A stretch of DNA of 64,000 nucleotides, taken from the NCBI GenBank assembly GCA_029706075.1, contig JAINUG010000007.1:7813501-7877500 (forward strand). Direction: 5' to 3'. The DNA comes from Aldrovandia affinis (lineage: Eukaryota > Chordata > Actinopteri > Notacanthiformes > Halosauridae). Under the pieces are notes generated by a model. That model did no database searches. It was not told the origin of the DNA and was given only the letters and a program-made list of their open reading frames with translations. Numbering within the stretch: position 1 is the first letter of the stretch; each line of letters begins with the position of its first letter. Of this stretch, positions 45,561-57,107 are shown one piece after another. Made by a program: the position numbers and the translations under genes.

Positions 45561-46783
45561 GGGCCCTATTTTGGTGAATTAGGACGGTGTTGGTAACGCA
45601 GACGCAAAGCGAAGACGGTGGCGCTTTAGGTCGTGTCTAATGCAATTTTGGTAATTTCGTGATTTAGGATGATAGCGCACCTCTGGCGCAGTTGTAAAAG
45701 AGGTTGGATTAACTTTTAAAAAATACATGTGGGTGTGGTGGGGGTTTGGTTTCATAATGGCCAATCAGAACACCTATTTTCTATCCCTTTAAATACCAGT
45801 GCGCTAACGCTATAGCAAATTGGCAATTTCCTGACATGGATGAGTTTTGCGCGGCTGCGCGAGGAGTGCTTCTCAAAAGAGGAGAGCGAGGAGGTGCGGA
45901 AAAGTTGGCGTGCGAATCAGAGGGGGAAAACAAGGTGCACATTAATTTGTTATTTTCATGATTTTAGTTTATATTTTGAGACCTATATTGTTAAAAGAAA
46001 GTGTTTTATTTTACCATCTCTTTTTTTCCTTATTTGTAGGCTTTCCAACGTAAAAAACGATGTTTATTTTCTTCTAACTTAATGTCATTGTTAAATGGAA
46101 AGCAATAAATAACAAACTCACAACTGCAACTAGGCCTGTTTCATTTATGTTCGTCATGTTAGCAACTGCACATGTGTGCAGTCAATGGCACCCAAGACCC
46201 CAGGGAATACACATTGCGTATAAAAATCCTGTTTAGTTCTCTGCTGGCTGTCGGGTGTAGGAAAAGTAATAAACTAAATTGCATGTTGGACAAGACTAGA
46301 AGAAACTGCATGTACAGCCAAACTGATAGCCGTCTGGCCAACACCGGCTACCAAACCCAGGGTATCGCTCACAGAATCGCCTTCGGTGTCCAATTATGTA
46401 CTCAATTTTCTGTAGTGCAAATGGAAAGAACCCTTTCACATAAGAAAAACAACATGCATACAAACATATATTTATTTAACAGGTGTATCTTACTAAACAG
46501 TAGCGATGGATGGCCTGCTGGCTTCAGTCTTTCGTGTCCGTGCATTGAATAACCACAAGCTGTGGTGAAATAGTTTTTAGCTTAATTGATTACGCTTGCA
46601 AGTTGCCCATGGATTGGACAATTTGCCTCAATGTGGGGGGAAATTGGACGTTAACACAAACTCATTATTTGACACCAAACTTGCATAGCGCCGACTGTTT
46701 TCACTGTCACACCCCCTATTGCGCTGCCCAACTCATAGTCACGCAAATGCCTTAATTGCACACCCCAAAATTGCCAAACTGAG
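45561..46783. mobile_element. Non-autonomous DNA transposon, copy 2 (inverted to copy 1)
   Basis: Starts GGGCCCTATTTTGGTGAATT, sharing GGGCCCTATTTT with the start of copy 1. Because the copies are inverted, these represent opposite ends, so GGGCCCTATTTT is the terminal inverted repeat. Homology to copy 1 runs in inverted orientation from about 45740 to 46783. A deletion near 46650 and the loss of the distal terminus mark it as degraded. It contains ATG-initiated frames of about 33 codons (45837 onward), insufficient for a protein call. Confidence 0.75.
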
Positions 46784-46917
46784 ACATTATCTACAGTAAG
46801 GGTAGGAGGGCTTTTTTGACCCCACCACAACGTCCATCCCACATTCAACTGCAAGCTGAAGGTTTGTGATTCTGACCAACACTGATTGAAAAGAGATTAC
46901 CTTTCGAACTATAGAAC

Positions 46918-47937
46918 TATAGGCGCGTTTCCACCAAAAAAGTCCCCAGAACTTTTAGTTGCAGGAACTATTTTCAAGGAATTAAAAGGTTCCTACAATC
47001 CATTACATCTGCGTTTCCACAGGGGTCTAAAGAACCACGAAGATTATGTAAATTAGTCCGCTGACGCCACGCTGACACGTGCATATTAAGACTTTATCTT
47101 GCAGGCAAAATGCTCCTACCTCGGCATTGAAAAAAACAAAACATAAACTGTAGGTTTTGTGTCACGAATACCAGGTACATTTTTAAAACCTAAATATACA
47201 GATATTTTCTGGATAAAAGGATAAAGGTGAACAGGAATTGGTGTAGGCTGGTAGGCTGTCCAGCTTTACGGGGTCCTGTTTTTAGCCTTCTCGCTTCATG
47301 AAAAGTCTGGTTGTTTAAAATAACGACATTTCGTGACCATGTTTTTGTTGCTAGCTAGCTAACTTGTCACTGATGTCAATAAACATATAATATCAAATAT
47401 TAGACGTTTAAAATTCATTTTAAGAATAAAATCTTGTCTGGCTAAGGGGGGTTAGCTAGCTAACGTTAGTTTTTGGCTAGCATTACAATAATTAGCCTGG
47501 CTAGCTAGTTAGCTACCTGATCACTTTCTCTCCACGGATCTAAACAAAGAAATAGCATGACATCAGTTAGCGTTATACCATTTAACATGCATCATGTGGG
47601 CTGTAACATTATGAGATTTTTGCAACTGGTTTGCTACTGGTTACACAACTGGTTTGCTACTGCCGATTTTTTTAAATGACGGTTGAAACAGAATGCTGCA
47701 AGTCCTTTACCATACTCGACCAATCAGAAATGTTCAGCACTGCAAGCCCCACCTCCAAAAGTTCCTGTACTTCAAAAAGTACTACCCCTTGACTAGAAAC
47801 TTTTGGGGGGGTAAATAAAGTCCCCCGAGCTACATTTAGACCCTGGTCTCTGCTACTTCGTTTCCTGATATGAAAATAATTACCATAAAGGTTCCTAGTT
47901 CCTGGGAAAAGTTCCTGCGGTGGAAACGTGCCTTATA
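46918..47937. mobile_element. MITE, ~1.0 kb, with TATAGGCGCGTTTCCACC termini
   Basis: The left end tataggcgcgtttccacc is mirrored by the right end ggtggaaacgtgccttata. Subterminal words aaaagttcct/aggaactttt are also inverted. TATA at both edges may be the target duplication. No transposase is encoded. The interior holds several gctagctagct words. Class not assigned. Confidence 0.75.
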
Positions 47938-48239
47938 GCATACTGCTGTATATTAGACATTCAAGCAAACTGTGAATGGAACTGCACATTTGCTTCTGAG
48001 AACAACACAGTTGGAAATACCAAAAAAAATATTTAAAAAGCAAACAAAAATAGTACAAATAGACACTTGAACTATGTTTTTCATTATTTGCAGATAAAAG
48101 GCGGACATAAAAGCCCACTCGGTCTGTATCAAATAAAGTGGTTGACAACCGGTTTACTTACTTCATTCTTTTGAATTCTGGAATAACAAAATGGAAGGAT
48201 CTGTGTATGACCCAGGACTTGCATACCATATATTATATA

Positions 48240-49128
48240 CAGGTAACTGCCAAAGTAAAGTAAACACCAACATAAAGTGTCTTAATAGAGTGTTGGGTCC
48301 ACTACGAGCTGTCAGAACAGCTTCAGTGTGCTCTGCGGCATAGACTTCGGAGTGGACTCAAAAGTGTGTAGAATTCTATTGAGGGATGCAACACCATCCA
48401 TTCCTGAGAAATTCCATCATTTGGTGTTTGGTGATGGTGGTGGAAAATGCTGTCTCTGGCACCACTCCAGAATTTCCCATAAGTGCTCAGTTGGGTTGAG
48501 ATCTGGTGACTGAGACAGCCATGGCATACGGTTTACATTGTTTTCATTCTCATCAAATCACCATGGGAAACAAGCACTCGTGCCCGCAGGTTTCTTTTGG
48601 TGTGCGCCACCCATACACTCGTCTGCTTCTACAGAATAGGGTGAAGGATAATTAATCTGGCCAAGGCTTTTTTCCACTGTTCACTAGAACACTGTCTGTG
48701 TTCTTTGCACCACTTTATTCATAAACTTGTATTTTTAGGTCTAATAAATGGTTTATGTACTCGACCATAGTGCCCCTTTCTGTGAAGTTCTTGATGAAAC
48801 TGCCTGCTCACATCCTAGATTGATATTTTAATATACTGATCTTGTCTGTTTTGCCTTGCATTTTTAACAAATGCACAGACATCACGGTTGAGGAGTATGT
48901 GCCTTCACCACAGATGCCCCTAGTTGATGATGTATTTTCCTGCAACTTCCATGCCAACATCACCATAGCCACTGTTCCTTGTGAAACATCAGCAAGTTGA
49001 GCAGCATTCGTCATTGAAGCTCCTGCCAAACGTACCCCAGCAATCGCCCCTCTTTCAAAGTCACTGAGATCTCTTCTTCTAGCCATGGTAGTCAAAAAAT
49101 GGGCAACTGGGCTGGCCCAGCATTTTTA
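48240..49128 (-). mobile_element. Tc1-like transposon, copy C (degraded)
   Basis: The left end acaggtaactgccaaagtaa agtaaacacc is a terminal inverted repeat of a fish Tc1 family different from copies A/B. The minus strand begins near 49128 (tgtataaaaatgctgg) with the 5' UTR, then a transposase start codon at 49086. The outer right repeat is missing. Middle sequence 48330-48540 is a typical non-coding body of related MITEs. Confidence 0.7.
48943..49086 (-). pseudogene. Tc1-C transposase N-terminal fragment
   Basis: From the ATG at 49086 the frame reads MARRRDLSDFERGAIAGVRL and AGASMTNAAQLADVSQGTVA then MVMLAW. This is the first helix-turn-helix (paired-like) of a Tc1 transposase that recognises the terminal repeats. 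Beyond about 48943 homology is lost, and no DDE motif exists. Confidence 0.75.
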
Positions 49129-49466
49129 TACACCGGCCGTCCAAATGGTTCCTCCATAGGCCCCACGTGGCCCGCAGGGGTGAGAGGGAGGGGAGTGCCT
49201 GCCTTGACACAGCCCGCTCAATGGGGCCAATAAGTCTAGGCCAGATCAGTGCTGTGTCTTCATCACTGTTGCCACTGATGTTTGCCTTTCCAACGCCTTC
49301 TCTCAGCGAGGAGTCAGGAGGCGTTAGCTGTGTTTGGGGGCCTTGCGGAAGCGGTGCGGCAGAGCTAGCGGGAGGCGACCTCAGCTGCACTGCAGGGGCG
49401 AGGGACTTGCGTCTTGGTTTGCCTCCGATACAGCTGTGCATCAGGTCATACACAACATTCATTTAA
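49129..49466 (-). other. GC-rich open reading frame of unknown origin
   Basis: A GC-rich island of about 340 bp with overlapping open frames on both strands (127 codons minus, 99 codons plus). The minus frame starts MNVVYDLMHSCIGGKPRRKS and includes NISGNSDEDTALIWPRLIGP. No domain is recognised. It adjoins the truncated end of Tc1-C, so it may be a transposon fragment or part of a host exon. Splice signals are not decisive. Confidence 0.3.
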
Positions 49467-51574
49467 CGGCTTCCAACTGACAGTACGCATCACATTAAGA
49501 AAATGCTAGTAAATAACTTTTGTTTTGTGCTGTGATCTCACATGCTCCTTTTATGCTATATTCCAATTATTCACTTAACATGGGTCTTTTCAAGTAGCCA
49601 TTGTAGGGACACAACAAAAAAATTATAATTCAACCTCTAAGAGGCACTTTTTTGAAGACAGCTCTAAATTAAAGGACTCAGATTGGAGTGAAAACAATAC
49701 AATATTAATACCCAATTAATACCCAATATTATTAGTATACTCAAAATTCTCAGAGGTCATGTGTAACAAAACATTACATTTACATTTTAAACATTTAGCA
49801 GATGCTCTTATCCAGAGCAACTTACAAAACATGTGAAAGGATCAAAATTGTGGGTTGTGCATTTTCATTGGTTCAAGGAGACATCACAGAATCCTCAGTG
49901 AATGAGTTGTTGGGTGCTTTATTGGCATCTCTATGTGGAAATGGGTTAACTCTATCTTTTAAGACTCTTCAAGACTAGATTAACAGAGTATGCCAGGCTT
50001 CTCCAAACAGTGGCACAATATGACCGCCCTAAATCAAGAACTGCTTTGACCACTTGTTTCTGACAGTGTCATTGCTGAAATTAACTTCTAAAATGTACCC
50101 CCCTCCCCGCACCCTAACCAGCTGCCTCTAGTCACTTCAGTGAGTCGCGCCCTGTGCTCCCCTGTATCTGGCCCCCAGGTCTGTACGCACAAAGTGTCTG
50201 AAGACAGTGGGAAAACGCACCCCCTGGAAAATGGCAAAGCACAACATGCCACACACACTGTTGTCCAATATGTTCACAGCTGATCCACTCCAGCTTACAC
50301 AACACCAGTTGTATGAAGACTACTTCACTTTGGGTCACTGTCGATCTCGGCTGTCCCGGACATCAGTTTCCATGGATACAGAATGAGAGGAGGAATAGCC
50401 TCACAGTCATTTTCCTTTTGTTGTGGTGAGTAACTACTCTTCAACACAGAGAAACAATTTACAGTACATAGAGAAAGGCATGTATCTGTGACGTGAGTTT
50501 CAGAGCTGTATTATTTTGTCAGAATTACAAGCCTGTAAAAAAGGCCATTGTTAAACGTGGCACAAAAAAGTTAACCTCCACTACATTTATGCATTAAAAC
50601 AAAATATAGGTGTTCCTGGCCCAACACACATAAGAAAAGTTCAACAAGAAAGATGTATTTATTGTAATACTGTACATTGTGTCAGTTTTTCTCATTAAGA
50701 AAATCATATTCTGTATAGCTTGTCAAACTAAGTGTCATCCAGAAAATTGTTGATGCATAAAACTATCAAGGTTGTTTGCCAATGCGGCAATTTCCCTGCA
50801 GCCAACATTTTAATGCTTGGCATAATAAATTAAATTACAGCAATGATATATTGAAATTAAAAAGACAACTGCTCATTATCTTACGGCCAGCTTGAGAATA
50901 CAGATCAGCAAATGAAAATTTACTTTAGATGTGTTATTTTAAAAAGCTACATGTTGCTTATAAAAAATTAAAGGTTATTGCCATTTTCAAGGTTTCCTAA
51001 AGTTCATGGGAACCTAGAATGGAATCCTAACTGGTTCCATATTGGCATGCGCAGGGGGTAATTCATATGGGCATATATTGCAAACTTTCCACAGTGTTCT
51101 GTGACAGTATCGTGTGGAATAGCAGACCATGAGGGAACGTGTAAATATGGGACAGGAGTTGATGAAGACGGGGTGTGCCCCTCCCAGTGAACACAAAATG
51201 TTTCAAGAATGTCAGGGAACATTCCAGTTAGATTCCCATTTACTTTTAAATTATATTATGACAAGAACTCTTCCCAAACAGTCTTTTTATTCTTCCAAAC
51301 AAATTCTGTCAAAAGTCACAGAAAAATGTTCCAGGCATGTGGCATATAACCTCACTGGTAATATCCCCTGATGGTTATCATTTAGTCATGAAAACAAATC
51401 TTGGAGGATATGTGTCAACACATTTTTTAAAGACTGTTCAAAATGTAAATATTGAGATACCAGATGTACATACCTGTATTGAACATTTCTAAGTTTCCCC
51501 AATACAATTAACATCAATGACCATCCCCAACACCAATATAATCTATTCATTTTGGAGATTTTATCCGTTATCTT
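49467..51574. other. No gene; contains a solo L2 3' end
   Basis: Mostly AT-rich and unrecognised. At 49775-49845 (minus) an L2 3' end is present, hairpin GCTCT-GGATA-AGAGC (49804-49818) with a TAAAATGTAAATGTAATG tail. A plus-strand 62-bp open segment before gtgagtaac (about 50372-50433) has an acceptor-like catcag but no other support. Confidence 0.45.
49775..49845 (-). mobile_element. L2 3' end, solo (minus)
   Basis: Reverse complement of the conserved gctctggataagagcatctg segment with its short AT-rich tail. Severely 5'-truncated. Confidence 0.7.
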
Positions 51575-51976
51575 ATCAAATCAAATCAAATTTATTTGTA
51601 TAGCACTTTTCACAATAGAATTGTCACAAAACGCCTAACAAAGGGGGAACCCAGGCCTAGACCCCCCCAAAAGCAAGCCTAAAGGCAACAGTGGCAAGGA
51701 AAAACTCCCTTGGTAGGGAGAAACCTTGGGAGGAACCAGATAAAAAGGGGGGGAGCCCATCCTCTTCTGGCTGGCATAGGGTATATCCAAAAGACCATGT
51801 CATGGTCAGTCCATGTCAGTCAGTCCAAGGTGAGGGACAGAGAAAACACGCAGCCATGAGAGAGTTCCAAACCATCCACACCTGATCAAGGATAACCAGC
51901 ATAACAGTGGTGGTAACACATCACTCCATAAGACACTAGGGCATGGCCTTCTCCATCTCTCCCCAAACTATGTTTG

Positions 51977-52450
51977 TCAGTAGGCTAGGCTGAAAAGATA
52001 TGCTTTTAATCTACACTTAACAATTGAAACTGTGTCTGAATCCCTAACATGCCTTGGTAAACCGTTCCACAACAGAGGAGCTCTAAAAGAGAAGGCTCTT
52101 CCACCAGCTGTGCTTTTCAAAATTCTAGGGAGTAATAGATGGCCGGCTTCTTGTGAACGAAGCAGTCGTGTCGGCTTATAGGGGGCAATCATTTCGGTCA
52201 GATATAAAGGTGCAAGTCCGTTCACTGCTTTAAGAGTTAGCAACAGTACTTTATAATCAGCCCGATATTTAATAGGAAGCCAATGTAGTGATGCTAACAC
52301 TGGAGTAATGTGCTCATACTTCTTGGATCTAGTCAAAATACATGCCGCTGTATTCTGTACTAGTTGAAGACTCTTTAGAGAGCTACTAGAGGAGCTGGAT
52401 AATAAGGCATTACAATAGTCTAGCTTCGATGCGACAAAAGCATGCATCAA
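51977..52450 (-). pseudogene. Minus-strand LINE ORF2 C-terminus
   Basis: The 157-codon frame includes SKLDYCNALLSSSSSSSLKS, LHWLPIKYRADYKVLLLTLK and LPRHVRDSDTVSIVKCRLKA, ending YLFSLAY with a natural stop. This is the conserved thumb/C-terminal region of jockey/L2 ORF2. It is separated from the RT core by the inserted LINE fragment. Confidence 0.85.
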
Positions 52451-52550
52451 GGTTTTAGCATCCTCTAATGACAGAATGTGCTGAATTTTAGCTATGTTTC
52501 TTAGGTGAAAGAAAGCTACTCTGGAAGTGTTTTTAATATGAGTGTCAAAT

Positions 52551-53172
52551 TATTCAAGATTCAAGATTCAAGATTTTTTTATTTGTCACATACACACACG
52601 GGGTGTGCAGTGAAATGAAAAGTGGCAATGCTCAACGAAAAAGTGCAAAAGGGCAACAGTACACAGTATTTACAGTAAAAGACAATAGAATTGAATTATT
52701 ACAATAATTACAGCAACACAATATATATAATTATTACAATAATTACAGCAAGAGCTCTTATATAAAAAACAACACAATATATACAGTAAGAGCACTTGAA
52801 ATGGAGGGGAAACCTACTATAAATTATGTGTAGTCATTAAGTGTGTGTGTGTGTGGGTGTGCATAAGAGGGGCAGTGTGTGTGTCTTGGTGGGGGCCCTG
52901 GTGAGGTCAGAGTTCACAGTCCTGATGGCCTGAGGGAAGAAACTCCGTCTCAGTCTCTCTGTTTTGGCAGCGTGACTACGGAGGGGCTTGCCTGACCGCA
53001 GCAGCTGAAACAGTCCGTTGTTGGGGTGGTGAGGATCCTTCATGATCCTGCAGACTCTGGTTCTGCACCTCCTGGTGTATAAGTCCTGCAGGGTGGGGAG
53101 TGTAGTTCCAGTAGTGCGTTCAGCCGAACGCACTACTGTCTGCTGAGCAGAGCTGTTGCCAAACCAGGCAGG
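52551..53172 (-). mobile_element. 3' fragment of another LINE, nested
   Basis: On the minus strand, QDLYTRRCRTRVCRIMKDPH and SFFPQAIRTVN (52837-53205 frame) match the C-terminal domain of a second LINE lineage (pattern RILKDPSHPSHRLFTLLPSG in relatives). A GT-rich stretch and a tail of aatcttgaatcttgaat repeats (52551-52575) follow. caaat at 52546-52550 and 53173-53177 is a plausible target duplication. It splits the host LINE RT. Confidence 0.65.
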
Positions 53173-53275
53173 CAAATGTAAGGTCCTGATCAATAATACA
53201 ACCAAGGTTCTTAACCATAAGACTTGATGTAACTATGCAATCACCTGCATTTAACTGCAGATCCAACTTGTTCCT

Positions 53276-54332
53276 TCATTTTTTGGGGCCCAAAACCATC
53301 ATCTCTGTTTTATCTGAATTTAAAAGCAGGACATTTACTGTCATCCAATTCTTTATATCAGAGATACAAGCCTCTAATTGAGTGAGTTTAAGTATTTCAC
53401 CTGGTTTCGTTGATATGTACAGCTGTGTATCATCTGCATAGCAATGGAAATTCACACCATGTTTACAAATAACATTACCCAGTGGTAGCAAGTATAATGA
53501 GAACAGTAATGGTCCCAGCACTGAGCCTTGTGGAATACCATATTTAACATGAGAGTAGTCAGAGAACTCTTGATCTAATTGCACAAATTGAAACCGGTCT
53601 GATTTAAACCATGAGAGTGCCCGACCATGCAAACCAACCAGGTTTCCTATGAAGGAGAATCTGGTGGTCAATAGTGTCAAAAGCAGCACTTATGTCAAGG
53701 AGCACTAGAATAGAAACACAACCAGTGTCCAATGCTAACAGTAAGTCATTTACAACTTTAATAAGTACCATCTCAGTGCTATGGTTTGGTCTAAAACCTG
53801 ATTGTAGTGTTTCATACAGATTATTCGTTTTTAGGAAAGCAGTTAATTGTTGAGCTACAGATTTCTCAAATTTTTTTGACAAAAAGGGAAGATTTGAAAT
53901 GGGCCTATAGTTCTTCAGATTAACAGGATCAAGATTTGGTTTCTTTAGAAGAGGCTTGATTACTGCCACTTTTAAAGACCTAGTTACGCAACCCAATAAT
54001 AGGGATGTATTTATGATATCTAACATGGACTGGCCTAGCACAGGCAAAAGCTCTTTAATAAGCTTTGTTGGTATGGGGTCTAACAGACATGTAGATGATT
54101 TGGAGGACATAACCAGTTTACTAAATTTGTCCAGATCCAAGGGAGTGAAAAACTCAAGGGTTTCTACGCAACCCTGCTCCTGACAGCCCTGTGCTATCTC
54201 GGCAGTTGGAGTGCTAGATATTGGAGTCATTTTCATAATTTGTTCTCTGATTGTCTCAATCTTATCAGTAAACGAGTTCATAAAGTCATTGGAATTATAG
54301 TTAGAAGGATAACTGATGCAATCTGAAGACAA
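53276..54332 (-). pseudogene. Minus-strand LINE reverse transcriptase
   Basis: The first frame (54332-53604) contains SSTCLLDPIPTKLIKELLPV, NYRPISNLPFLSKKFEK, LQSGFRPNHSTEMVLIKV and [20 protein letters not shown] with the first catalytic Asp. A frameshift near 53640-53680 moves to the second frame (53689-53276): [20 protein letters not shown] and [12 protein letters not shown] with the catalytic Asp pair. One frameshift is the main lesion before the nested insertion. Confidence 0.85.
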
Positions 54333-54395
54333 CGTTTTTGTCAGTTTAGCTACCGTGTTAAATAGAAATCTTGGGTTGTTTTTATTCTGGTCAAT

Positions 54396-55616
54396 TCATT
54401 TTGAGAAGTACGATGACCTAGCTGTAATAAGGGTGTGCTTGTATTCTATGAGGCTGTCCTTCCAAGCAGAGCGAAAAAACTCTAAATTGGTAGAGCGCCA
54501 TCTGCGTTCTAATTTCCTGGAAACTTGTTTAAGGGCACGGGTATGGTCAGTAAACCAGGGTGCAAGTTTCTTCTGACTGCATTTTTTCCTCTTGAGGGGT
54601 GCGACCGCATCAAGTGTATTCCGTAAAATGTGATTCAGCGCATCTGTTTGATGATCAATTGACAAAAAGCTATTTGGGTCCTGACTTGATACTAACAATT
54701 CGGGAAGTAAGTTTATCAATTTTGAAGCCGTCAATGAATTTATAGAGCGTCTGGAATAGTATCTAGGTTCCGATTTAATAGGAATATTTACCTGAATTTC
54801 AAAAGCAATCAAAAAGTGATCCGATAGTACAGGATTATGGGGAGACACAATGATATTCTTGACATCGATACCATAGGATAAGACTAAATCTAAGGTATGG
54901 TTGTGGCGGTGGGTTGGTTCAGATATATTTTGAATAAAACCAACAGAGTCAATAATAGCTGAAAAAGCCAGTCCTAAAGGGTCACTGTCATTATCAACAT
55001 GTATGTTGAAATCTCCAACAATCACAACTTTATCTGCCATAGTTGCCAAGCTTGATAAAAACTCTGCAAACTCAGAAAGAAAGACAGTATATGGTCCAGG
55101 TGGTCTATAAATAGTTACTAAGAGGAAGGATTGCACTGAGGTAACTATATCTTTTGACCGTCCAGAAAGCATAGCAAGCGATTCAAAAGAGGATAACTTA
55201 TCCCCACATTTAGGTGTGAAACTAAATTTTGTCGAAAAAATCACAGCAACACCGCCCCCTCTACCGGACAGACGCGGCACTTGGCAGCTGGCATAACCAT
55301 CAGGAGACGCCTCATTGAGTGTACTGTATTCGTCAGGCCTAAGCCAGGTTTCAGTGAAACTAATCAGGTCAAAACTATGGTCCGTGATTAGTTCGTTCAC
55401 AAGAACTGCCTTGGGGGAAAGTGATCTAACATTTAGCAATCCACATTTATGATGCATCTTATTACAGGCAACACTTACTGCAGGCTGAGAGGTTTTAATA
55501 TAAATAAGATTATGTACACAAATGCCACGACAGCCAGTGTGCTCAGATAGCTTTTTACTTCTAAAACTATTTCCAAAATGAGGGACAGACACAGTCTCAA
55601 TAGCTAAGCTAGTCAC
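54396..55616 (-). CDS. Minus-strand LINE endonuclease, open 406 codons
   Basis: Motifs in order: CGLLNVRSLSPKAVLVNELI (Asn), LISFTETWLRPDEY (Glu), GRGGGVAVIF, LLVTIYRPPGPY, KVVIVGDFNIHVDNDSDPLG (Asp, Asn) and NPVLSDHFLIAFEI (Asp, His), then LAPWFTDHTRALKQVSRKLE RRW in the linker. All residues typical of the apurinic-type endonuclease appear intact. The frame stops at ARSSYFSK just before the RT linker, probably by a point change. The 5' side runs to within 28 bp of the ERV. Confidence 0.85.
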   Translation of the reverse strand: MTSLAIETVSVPHFGNSFRSKKLSEHTGCRGICVHNLIYIKTSQPAVSVACNKMHHKCGLLNVRSLSPKAVLVNELITDHSFDLISFTETWLRPDEYSTLNEASPDGYASCQVPRLSGRGGGVAVIFSTKFSFTPKCGDKLSSFESLAMLSGRSKDIVTSVQSFLLVTIYRPPGPYTVFLSEFAEFLSSLATMADKVVIVGDFNIHVDNDSDPLGLAFSAIIDSVGFIQNISEPTHRHNHTLDLVLSYGIDVKNIIVSPHNPVLSDHFLIAFEIQVNIPIKSEPRYYSRRSINSLTASKLINLLPELLVSSQDPNSFLSIDHQTDALNHILRNTLDAVAPLKRKKCSQKKLAPWFTDHTRALKQVSRKLERRWRSTNLEFFRSAWKDSLIEYKHTLITARSSYFSK

Positions 55617-55643
55617 GGGTTTTTGGAAGCTAGCAGACAGTAG

Positions 55644-56152
55644 TGTTAGCTTCTTCCGAAGAGACGACCAGGAGACTCAGCAGTCTGACTTGAAATGCAA
55701 GTTTATTACACACAGCGGTCCACAGCGAGTTGGTAGAGAGTCTAAAGTAAATCAGTGTCTCACCTGAATATATACATAGGGACAGAAGAGTTGTAGCTTT
55801 GTGTTGCTAATAAGGCACCAGCAAGCAAGTCAGTAAGTGACACACCCCCATTGAGTGAGTCTCTCACCTGAATATATGCATAGCCTTTGTGTTGCTAACA
55901 AGGCACCAGCAAGGAAGTCAGTAAGTGACACACCCCCATTGAGTGAGTCTCTCACCTGAATATATGCATAGCCTTTGTGTTGCTAACAAAGCACCAGCAA
56001 GGAAGTCAGGAAGCTCATTGAATAGAAGAGACACTGTTTGCTGACAAAGCATTGGTGATTAGACAGAAACTTACTGTCTAATCAACTCACTCATTCCTAT
56101 ACAGATGACCTCCCAAAATGGCACAGTTACAGACAGAATACACATTCCTTCA
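55644..56152 (-). repeat. ERV 3' LTR (509 bp)
   Basis: Minus-strand order: U3 with three tandem copies of an 88-bp block (boundaries near 55951, 55863 and 55759; the last copy carries a 16-bp insertion), a TATA-like ctatgtatatattc (55766-55779), poly(A) signal AATAAA (55702-55707), then about 58 bp to the CA end. Repeated U3 blocks commonly act as enhancers in retroviral LTRs; that role is inferred here. Confidence 0.93.
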
Positions 56153-56171
56153 ATCCCCCATTTGATCCTCC
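56153..56171 (-). promoter_or_regulatory. ERV polypurine tract
   Basis: gggaggatcaaatggggga lies directly before the TG start of the 3' LTR on the minus strand. This is the site from which plus-strand synthesis is primed. Confidence 0.75.
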
Positions 56172-56371
56172 CATAAGAGAGGATCACAAAGAAAAAGTAA
56201 AGTCACAGTTCATCACACATACGATAAGTTGTAGTGTTTGGCATTTGTAGCATCATGTAATCTGTGGCATATACATTTCAAAAGTGATGTGAATTAGCTA
56301 TTAGTCTTTAGAGGTGCTCCTTAGAATTTCCAGCTTACATCCTGCGGACATTGAGCAGCTGAAAGTAGTGT

Positions 56372-56659
56372 TCATAGTTCTCTTGAGTGAACTATGGTCC
56401 CGTTGCCAAAAGCCATTGCTACTGGTGTTAGTTGATTGTCATCAGCTCTATGCCATACTGTGCAGACAATGTCAGCCTTGCACATATAGCAATTAATTGG
56501 GTCATAAGGCAGGCCTGCTGCCTGGGAGATATTCACTAGTCGTGTGAATGTTGGTGATGATGGTGATCTCATCAGTGTTTCCGGTGGAGAACACTGGGTC
56601 CGTCTGCCATCTGTGTGGGGCAGACAGCACATGTAAAGCAACACCATCCACAAGCTCAT
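56372..56659 (-). pseudogene. ERV env N-terminal fragment
   Basis: The ATG at 56659 is followed by a hydrophobic signal-like MSLWMVLLYMCCLPHTD and a short region with Asn glycosylation sites (NIS, NGT) and Cys residues, ending at a stop at 56372. Just upstream, tctcccacag (near 56820) looks like the splice acceptor for a subgenomic env transcript. Most of the surface subunit and all of the transmembrane subunit are absent. Assignment rests on position and the signal peptide, so it is tentative. Confidence 0.5.
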
Positions 56660-56824
56660 GGTGAGAGGAGGATGGTCCACGATGAGGTGCTCTTTAGGGA
56701 TAGTAGCAAAGAGCCAGCGGTTTCCCAGATGTTGTCTGGCGAGGGGCAGGTTACTGAGGCGTTTCTTCCACCAGTCCCATCCAACAGCAGTTGCGGCAGG
56801 CACCCTGGACACTGGACCTGTGGG

Positions 56825-57010
56825 AGAAACACACACACCACAGACAACGCACACACGCACCGCATGTGACCCACACCACACACACATGCACATAGACACG
56901 CACAGCATTTGACTCAAACCACCCACAGACACACACGCATGCACCCACACACATAGCATGTGATCCAGACCGCACACACACACACCACATGTGACCTATA
57001 TACATATATC
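56825..57010. repeat. CA-rich microsatellite/minisatellite
   Basis: Imperfect (CA)n with interspersed acgc and tgtgac words inside the ERV, between gag and env remnants. Gives a spurious Cys/Val-rich minus-strand frame. Confidence 0.85.
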
Positions 57011-57107
57011 ACACGCACACAGCAGCATGTTACCTATACCACATTCAACACAAGCAAAGACACAAGTCTTGTTGAAGAAATGTTTTAGAAAATGTGTAGG
57101 TGCTCAC

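Noticed and set aside
50372..50433. Plus-strand 62-bp open segment between catcag and gtgagt
   Set aside because: Opposite strand to the other exon candidates, weak acceptor, and too short to distinguish from chance.
56372..56983. The Cys/Val-rich N-terminal part of the 203-codon frame as a secreted cysteine-rich protein
   Set aside because: The Cys/Val stretch is the translated CA/GT microsatellite inside the ERV; only the part after 56659 resembles env.
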